Notes under the pieces: model-generated | What the model was told of the DNA's origin: nothing | Database searches by the model: none | The model's input: only the letters and a program-made list of their open reading frames with translations | Assembly (NCBI GenBank): GCA_028386065.3 | Contig: JAKUCV010001740.1 | Coordinates: 1 to 64,000 of the forward strand | Length of the DNA stretch: 64,000 nucleotides | Origin: Turnera subulata | Taxonomy: Eukaryota; Streptophyta; Magnoliopsida; Malpighiales; Passifloraceae | Reading direction: 5' to 3' | Program-made: the position numbers and the translations under genes | Shown: in pieces, positions 58,545 to 64,000 of the stretch | How the letters are laid out: each line of letters opens with the position of its first letter | Position numbering within the stretch: the first letter of the stretch is position 1

Positions 58545-59710
58545 TTAAAAAGAATTCCAATCATACTCAAACTGTTCAAAATAAACTTCACACCCTAGAA
58601 TGGTATTATATATATTTATTATGATTTTATATTTTAGTTATTATCTATCAACATGAGTAAGTTAATCGCATGGTTAGTAAGTTGAATATGTGTGTGCAAA
58701 AAAAAAAAAGAACCTTAAGATAAAGCAAAATCGGAATAATTGTTTTTTAGATGGATGAGCACACTCCAAGTCTCAGGTGCGGGAATAAATTACGAATAAT
58801 ATGGTCGAAGATGGTGTTTATATATGGGCATTACTATAATAAAAGAGTAAGCTCATGGGATTATATTATCTGAATATCAATTGGATATTCCATCCGGAAA
58901 CACATGATCAGGATTTGTGTTTGTAGGTTATGCTATACCGCTAAAAGATTCTTTTTCCAGTTTCAAAATTAACTGAGTAGGCAATATTTAACAAATCACA
59001 TCTTATAAAACCTACAATACTAGAATTTTATGAACCGTTTTCCCACATTCAATCAACTCCATGTTCAAAATAAAAAGAAAAAGAATTCAATTGACTCCAG
59101 TGAATCCATATGTTCAGGAGGGTAGGCTCTTGCAAGCTTCTTGGTTTTATATTTTATCAAATTAGCATAAAATTTTTTTGACAAGGTAGTTGCATGGCAT
59201 ATAAATTGTTCAAAAGAAAATTCACACGCAGGATCGATTTTTTTTCATTGAAGTGATAACCTTATCTTACCTTGCCCTTTTGGTTAAGTGTAATCGAAAT
59301 TCCAATCACACCCAAATTGTTCAAAAGAAAATTGACATATATATTTTTTCCATTAAACTGATAACTAGAGGTTGTAATCGATTATGATAAGAATAAAATT
59401 CTTTTTATTTAAATTGATGAAACTGATCTTAATAATACTCTTTTAAAAAGAATTCCAGTCACACCCAAATTGTTCAAAAGAAAAATTCACATGCACAGAT
59501 TGGTATTATATGTTTGTTTTTTTCCATTAAATTGATAAACATAATTATTCAAGAGTTTCTAATCAATTATGATAAGAATAAAACTCTTTTTATTTAAGAG
59601 ATTGGTAATATATATATATATATATATATTTCTATTAAACTGATTTAAAAAATTATTCCAATCACGCACAAGTTATATTTTGTTTCACAGATTTGTATGT
59701 TTTTTTCTTC
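58545..59710 (+). repeat. Degenerate internal repeats of the Helitron
   Basis: About five loosely related units contain ATTCCAATCACACCCAAATT, then GTTCAAAAGAAAATTCACA and a run of T with CATTAAACTGATAA. They start near 58548, 59190, 59290, 59445 and 59640. The spacing varies from about 100 to 170 bp. Confidence 0.7.
59610..59629. repeat. TA microsatellite in the Helitron
   Basis: Run of TATATA inside a degenerate repeat unit. Confidence 0.8.
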
Positions 59711-60286
59711 CTAATCGTTTAAGTAATTTATTATGATGTTATCTTTTTGTTTTTCCTAGAGATTGGTATTATATATTTTTTTCCCTTTATCAGGATTCTA
59801 ATATATTTTTTAAAAATTCCTAGAGAACTAATATAAATACAAGTCACATCTATTTGTGATACAGTTTTTTTTCCATTTATTCTTTCTTTTACTTATTTGT
59901 TTTAGCATGCAGTACGTTGTAATCTTATTATAGTATTTTCACTTTTTTGTTCTGCATCTGTTTGTGATATAGTTGCTTTTCCATTTATTTTCTCTTTTAC
60001 TTCTTTATTTTAGCTTGCATTTGGTTCTAATCTTACTATAGTATTTTGACTTTTTTCTTCCTCTATACTTTTTTTTTCTTTTCTTTCCATTCAATTCAAT
60101 TTTTTATTTTTAGTATTTGTCTCTCATACATTTTCTTTATCATTCATTGTATTCTTACTTTGTTTTAGCTTTCACTACTAATATTAGTATACTATTAACA
60201 CTATCTTCTTTCTCTAATTTTTTTTCTTTTCTTTCTAATGCAATTGTTATTTTAATTTGTATAGTATATATGTTTTTTTTTAACAG

Positions 60287-60768
60287 GAGAATGAATATTA
60301 ATACTTTGGATGAGTTGATCCCTGAAAATGATTTATGGACAATTAAACTTAGGGTTTCAAGGTTGTGGAAGTCCATGAATACAAAATTACAAAATCTCCA
60401 TATCAGTTTAGATTTCATTTTAATTGATGAAAAGGTATGTTTAAATTTTTTATGCCTTTTATTTTAACTCATTTTTCATTGTATTTGTTCCTTTATTTTC
60501 AATTTATTTCATATTTTTATGTTTTCCGAATTGAAAGAAGGTTTGGTATTATAAAATTTCAAATTTCAAAGTGGTCAGAGAAACGAGCCAATACCGACCA
60601 ATGAAACATCAATTTAAACTTATATTTTATGGTTCTACCAAGATTGAACAAGTAAAAGGAGATATAACAAATAACCCTATTCATTTATTTGATTTTGTTG
60701 ACCAAAATACAATTATAGAAAGATGCAACAAGACTCTTTACTTATCCGGTTTGATTATATCTTATTAA
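60287..60768 (+). pseudogene. RPA1-like fragment inside the Helitron
   Basis: First block 60287-60434 (after TTTAACAG) reads INTLDELIPENDLWTIKLRV and LHISLDFILIDEK and ends at a GTATGT donor. The second block (about 60541-60768) reads VWYYKISNFKVVRETSQYRP and KHQFKLIFYGSTKIEQV. Both match the first OB-fold of RPA70-like proteins found in plant Helitrons. The part that normally joins them (about 30 residues) is missing, so the gene is incomplete. Confidence 0.75.
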
Positions 60769-60949
60769 TTTATAAACTTTTCATATAATAAACTACACAT
60801 TATTATAAAATGACTAATTTTACAAAGAAAGATTATTTTTGTTTATAAAAGAATACAAATAGTAACCAACCCTGTGGAATCCACGGGTAGTGGACTAGTT
60901 TTTTCCTCAGTTATTTATTTTTGTATTGTTTGAAAAGAATTGTTCTATG

Positions 60950-62707
60950 CTAGCTTTCAACTCTACATTATCAATCACTAAATCAAAACATTGCTTTGGT
61001 ATAGAGTCAACATTTGTAGTGATTAGCTGAATGCTAGTTTGTTGATGCAATAAAACCAAATAGTTGTTTCTTGATGCATTGTAGCTCTCTTTTTCAAATT
61101 AACATCAAAATCAACAACGAGATAAGCTTTTCCTTCTTTGAGTAATTTTTTGATGAATGCTGAATCATGTTTCCTGATACTTCCTTGCAACCCGCTGTCC
61201 TTTGGATACGAATAAAATATTATATCACAAAAAACTCATAAGAGATTGTTAGCACAATGATATACATTAAAATTTTGGAAAAGATTTTGTTGTTGAATAT
61301 AACATCCACCAAAATGTAAAGATAATATTTTGGAAAGGGGTTATATATTAGAGGGACTAAACATACATATAATCCTTTTGGAAAATTAAAATCATATCTA
61401 TGTTCTTTGAAATATAGATAACTTTATAGTTTAACATATACTGGAAGTCAAAATTCATTAATCACTTGCAAAAAAAAATTACAGTTAAGCACCCCAAATA
61501 TTTTGCCCAAAAGTAGAAAATTATCTTCTTCTGTCAATGAATCAATATTGGAACTCATTGGTAATCTAAAAGTGGGTTCTATATCTTAAAACCTACTTAA
61601 TTAATCTCAACGAAAAAAACGTAGAGATTCCACTGAGAAAGAATATATTTAGTACTAAGAATAAAAGAGTTAGTATTCTATGAATATCTTAGACAAAGTG
61701 TGTTCTACATCTTAAAACTTACTTAATTAATTTCAATGAAAGAAACTTAGAGATTCCACCAAAAAAGAATATATTTAATACTAAGAACCAAAGAATTTGG
61801 GAAAGGCATTAACATATTTTTCACTTCTTCTTACTTCAATGGCATTTTTCTTATATTTTGCAAAATATCCTTTTTTGTTACAACTCTTCTTGGCCTCTTG
61901 GCAAAGTTTAGAATCTTTATGTAATGCTTAAATATCCACCATCATCATTGTGTTTCTAACTAAGCCAAACCCCCTAATGGTGCAAAATTTAAAGTAGTAG
62001 TGCTGGAGGATTAGAATGTCTATGTAGAAATGAAAACCAGGAGAATAATAAAGGACCTTAAAGATCAAGAATTGAAAGGGGATGAGATGTACCATAATCA
62101 CAGTCCAATTTGTTCAACAAATATGCCAAATGTATAATGACCCAATCTCTTATATATATCCGTTTGGTTTTGATTAGAATTTTTAACCTTCCTTATTTTA
62201 TAAAAATTAATGCTAAATCTAAATCACTAGAAGTAGGTGATGTTAGCCTAAGCTAGTGCAAATTTTCAAGATAAAATAAAAAAGAAATACTAAATACCAA
62301 CAGAGAAGACAAACTAAACATCTTTAGCTAAAAATCACAAGACAATTAGAATTTTCTAAGCTAGTATTCAATATTATATAACCACATAACATGTGAGTAA
62401 AGATCTTATGCCCAATAGGTACCATATCTTTACTCACAAGTTTACAAATTTATTATGTATGATAAAAAAAGCATAATTCAGAGGAAGGGAAGAAAACCTT
62501 ATCACAACATAGAATTGGCATTTCTACAGGAGTGAGCGTGAATAAAACTATAAATGAAGATACATTTTCATCTATGAGAATGCATTCATTTGTAATAAAA
62601 TCATGATTTTGCTTTGGATTTACTATATCCAACAACCAGGAGACCCTCACTTTCAATTTATATCCATCAACACGCACCTTAAGATTGTCTAAAGAAGCAA
62701 ACTCCAT
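60950..62707 (-). pseudogene. RPA1-like (Helitron-type) gene, 5' exons
   Basis: Exon-like block 62707-62570 starts MEFASLDNLKVRVDGYKLKV and ends CILIDEN. A second block (61200-61100) reads SGLQGSIRKHDSAFIKKLLK then EGKAYLVVDFDVNLKK. In a shifted frame 61095-60950 gives SYNASRNNYLVLLHQQTSIQ and FDLVIDNVELKAS. The order and motifs follow the RPA70-like proteins of plant Helitrons. The frameshift and the inserted Helitron make it a pseudogene. Confidence 0.68.
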
Positions 62708-64000
62708 ATTCTGTATATTAATTTACAAAAAATTGAAAAGTAAATAGTATTAGAGTTAAGAATGCTATCTTTCATTAGTTGATATGAAATTTATGAAGCG
62801 TAGAATGAGTGTCAAGGCTTACCTAGAGAGAAGTTGCTCTTTAAGCTGTATGTTGGAAGAGGATATGGAATGTAATCATAAAAATCGTATATATATAATG
62901 AGACCTTTGGATTGAGAAGATGAGGAAATTTTGGAGAAAAAAATTGTGAAAAGTTAGAATAGGTAGCTAGATAATACCTCAAACTGTAGTTACATCACAC
63001 AAGAAAGCATGCAGTCATCACAAACTCTTAAAAGTATAATTTCAAAACTTACCCATAATGTAGCTCTAAATAATTCACTCTAGGTTTGTTAGAGACGATG
63101 AATATATCACTGAGGGTTGTAGAGAGCTGTAAAACAACAATAATTGTCAACTTTAATGTTACACAAGGATGGTGGCCTTGCTTCGTTATGACCCTCATAT
63201 ATTTTGTCCAAATTATCAATTTTAATGATGCTCATAATCAATGTGGTGATTGTTGAAATAAAACTTATGCTAAATATACGTTGCTAAACCACATTCTCAT
63301 TAAGGATTTAAGGCTTTATTCTTCCAGTTCCCTTTAGCATGTTGCTCTTATCCATTAATTTTTATCTTTATCTTCTAAACTGTTCAAGAAGATAAATGTT
63401 AATAGAGTTAATGATCACATGATAGAAGAAAAAACAATATTGAAAAATGTTAGCAGTTACATGATTTTAAAAAAGGAGAAGGTAACATTGGAAGAGATGC
63501 TTAAAGATAGTTTTTTTTTTTGTCTGAGAGTAGCTCCAAGCTGCTTGGCTGGTCATGATGGAGAATTGTTTTGCTTGTGGGTTTACTTGTTTTAGCCTTT
63601 TATGATTCTTCTTGTAGCTCGTGGTTGATGTCGAAGATACTAACAGCCTTTAGCATTGGAGTTGTTGGATCATCATTTTGAGCACTCACCCTCAATTAGA
63701 ATTTTTTTTGTTTGTTGAGAATCTTGCCAAATATTGGACGTATCTCATTGCACTTAGTTTTTGTAGTATAAGCTAACTATGATCGGGTATGGTAAGTATT
63801 TTTTCTACACTGATGCCGAAGATTATCATATCAGCTGTACCGATTTCAACTTGAATTGAAGCTTTAAGGCGATACCTGTGTCAGAGTGGATATTTATAAA
63901 ACTCATACGCATGTTAAATAATAATTTATTATTGAAAAATTAAATTGTTAAAGGAAATATTTTATCATGGTATTGGCTTTTTCTTGAGCTCACCACACCG
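62708..64000. other. AT-rich sequence up to the window end
   Basis: No gene or element end is recognised. It may be the 5' part of the older Helitron that carries the minus-strand RPA-like gene, but its 5' or 3' terminus was not found. Confidence 0.4.

Larger units (their letters stand above)
58349..60898 (+). mobile_element. Non-autonomous Helitron with an RPA-like fragment
   Basis: The 5' end TCTATTATATATA follows a host A (58348). The 3' end is GTGGACTAG at 60898, followed by a host T (60899). An imperfect hairpin (CCCTGTGG, loop AAT, CCACGGG with one bulged T, 60870-60887) lies 11 nt upstream of the CTAG. TC start, hairpin plus CTRR end and A/T insertion site are the Helitron signature. 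No Rep/helicase is present in its 2.55 kb, so it cannot move on its own. It sits inside a minus-strand RPA-like gene. Confidence 0.82.

Noticed and set aside
60895..60962. 3' end of the minus-strand Helitron at the palindromic ACTAGT
   Set aside because: No hairpin lies upstream of CTAG on the minus strand; the hairpin is only present in the plus-strand direction.

Overview
This is nuclear DNA from a flowering plant, most likely a eudicot. The genes have short GT-AG introns, two genes are EIN3/EIL transcription factors of the plant-only SLIM1/EIL3 type, and the rest is typical plant repeat DNA: Ty1/copia and Ty3/gypsy (Tat, Tekay, Athila) elements, LINE, SINEs, a TRIM, a Pack-MULE, MITEs and a Helitron. 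No species can be named from the sequence alone. No bacterial features, CRISPR arrays or intact tRNA/rRNA genes were seen.

Genic half (about 1-22 kb). A decayed copia 3' end (481-1490) is followed by two minus-strand EIL3/SLIM1-like genes, copy 1 at 2194-4456 and copy 2 at 8965-11384. Both have a 35-nt first coding exon interrupted at the same codon position, so they are a tandem duplication. Between them lies a complete 1.6-kb Mutator-type Pack-MULE (6075-7671, 10-bp target duplication). It carries a trihelix DNA-binding fragment and a second gene fragment that resembles the TPLATE-complex subunit TML; a plausible intron joins them in frame. Next comes one very large minus-strand gene (13473-21216, seven coding exons, about 2,188 residues). 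It fuses an FAD-dependent amine-oxidase-like domain, a fatty-acyl-AMP-ligase-like adenylation domain, an acyl carrier protein, membrane segments, several left-handed beta-helix (hexapeptide) domains and a possible catalase-like domain. It is the most unusual protein-coding locus in the window.

Repeat half (about 22-64 kb). A SINE, a 900-bp TRIM with a piece of chloroplast-type 16S rRNA inside it, a deleted copia element, a second SINE and a 5'-truncated LINE come first. From 35690 to 57515 there is one Tat-lineage gypsy element (A) with ATAAC target duplications. Its gag is split by a Tekay chromovirus (B, 36749-49121). B has lost its middle and contains an Athila-type element without RT or integrase (C, 37533-45852). 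The 5' LTR of C carries a 256-bp MITE; the same MITE also sits in the LINE. Element A has an antisense gene-like region near its 3' end. From 57.5 kb onward a broken minus-strand RPA1-like gene of Helitron type is interrupted by a plus-strand Helitron (58349-60898) whose two ends can be read directly.

The host genes are transcription factors and one multidomain enzyme with no visible pathway link to each other. The mobile elements show a clear order of insertion, and the paired LTRs allow relative dating.
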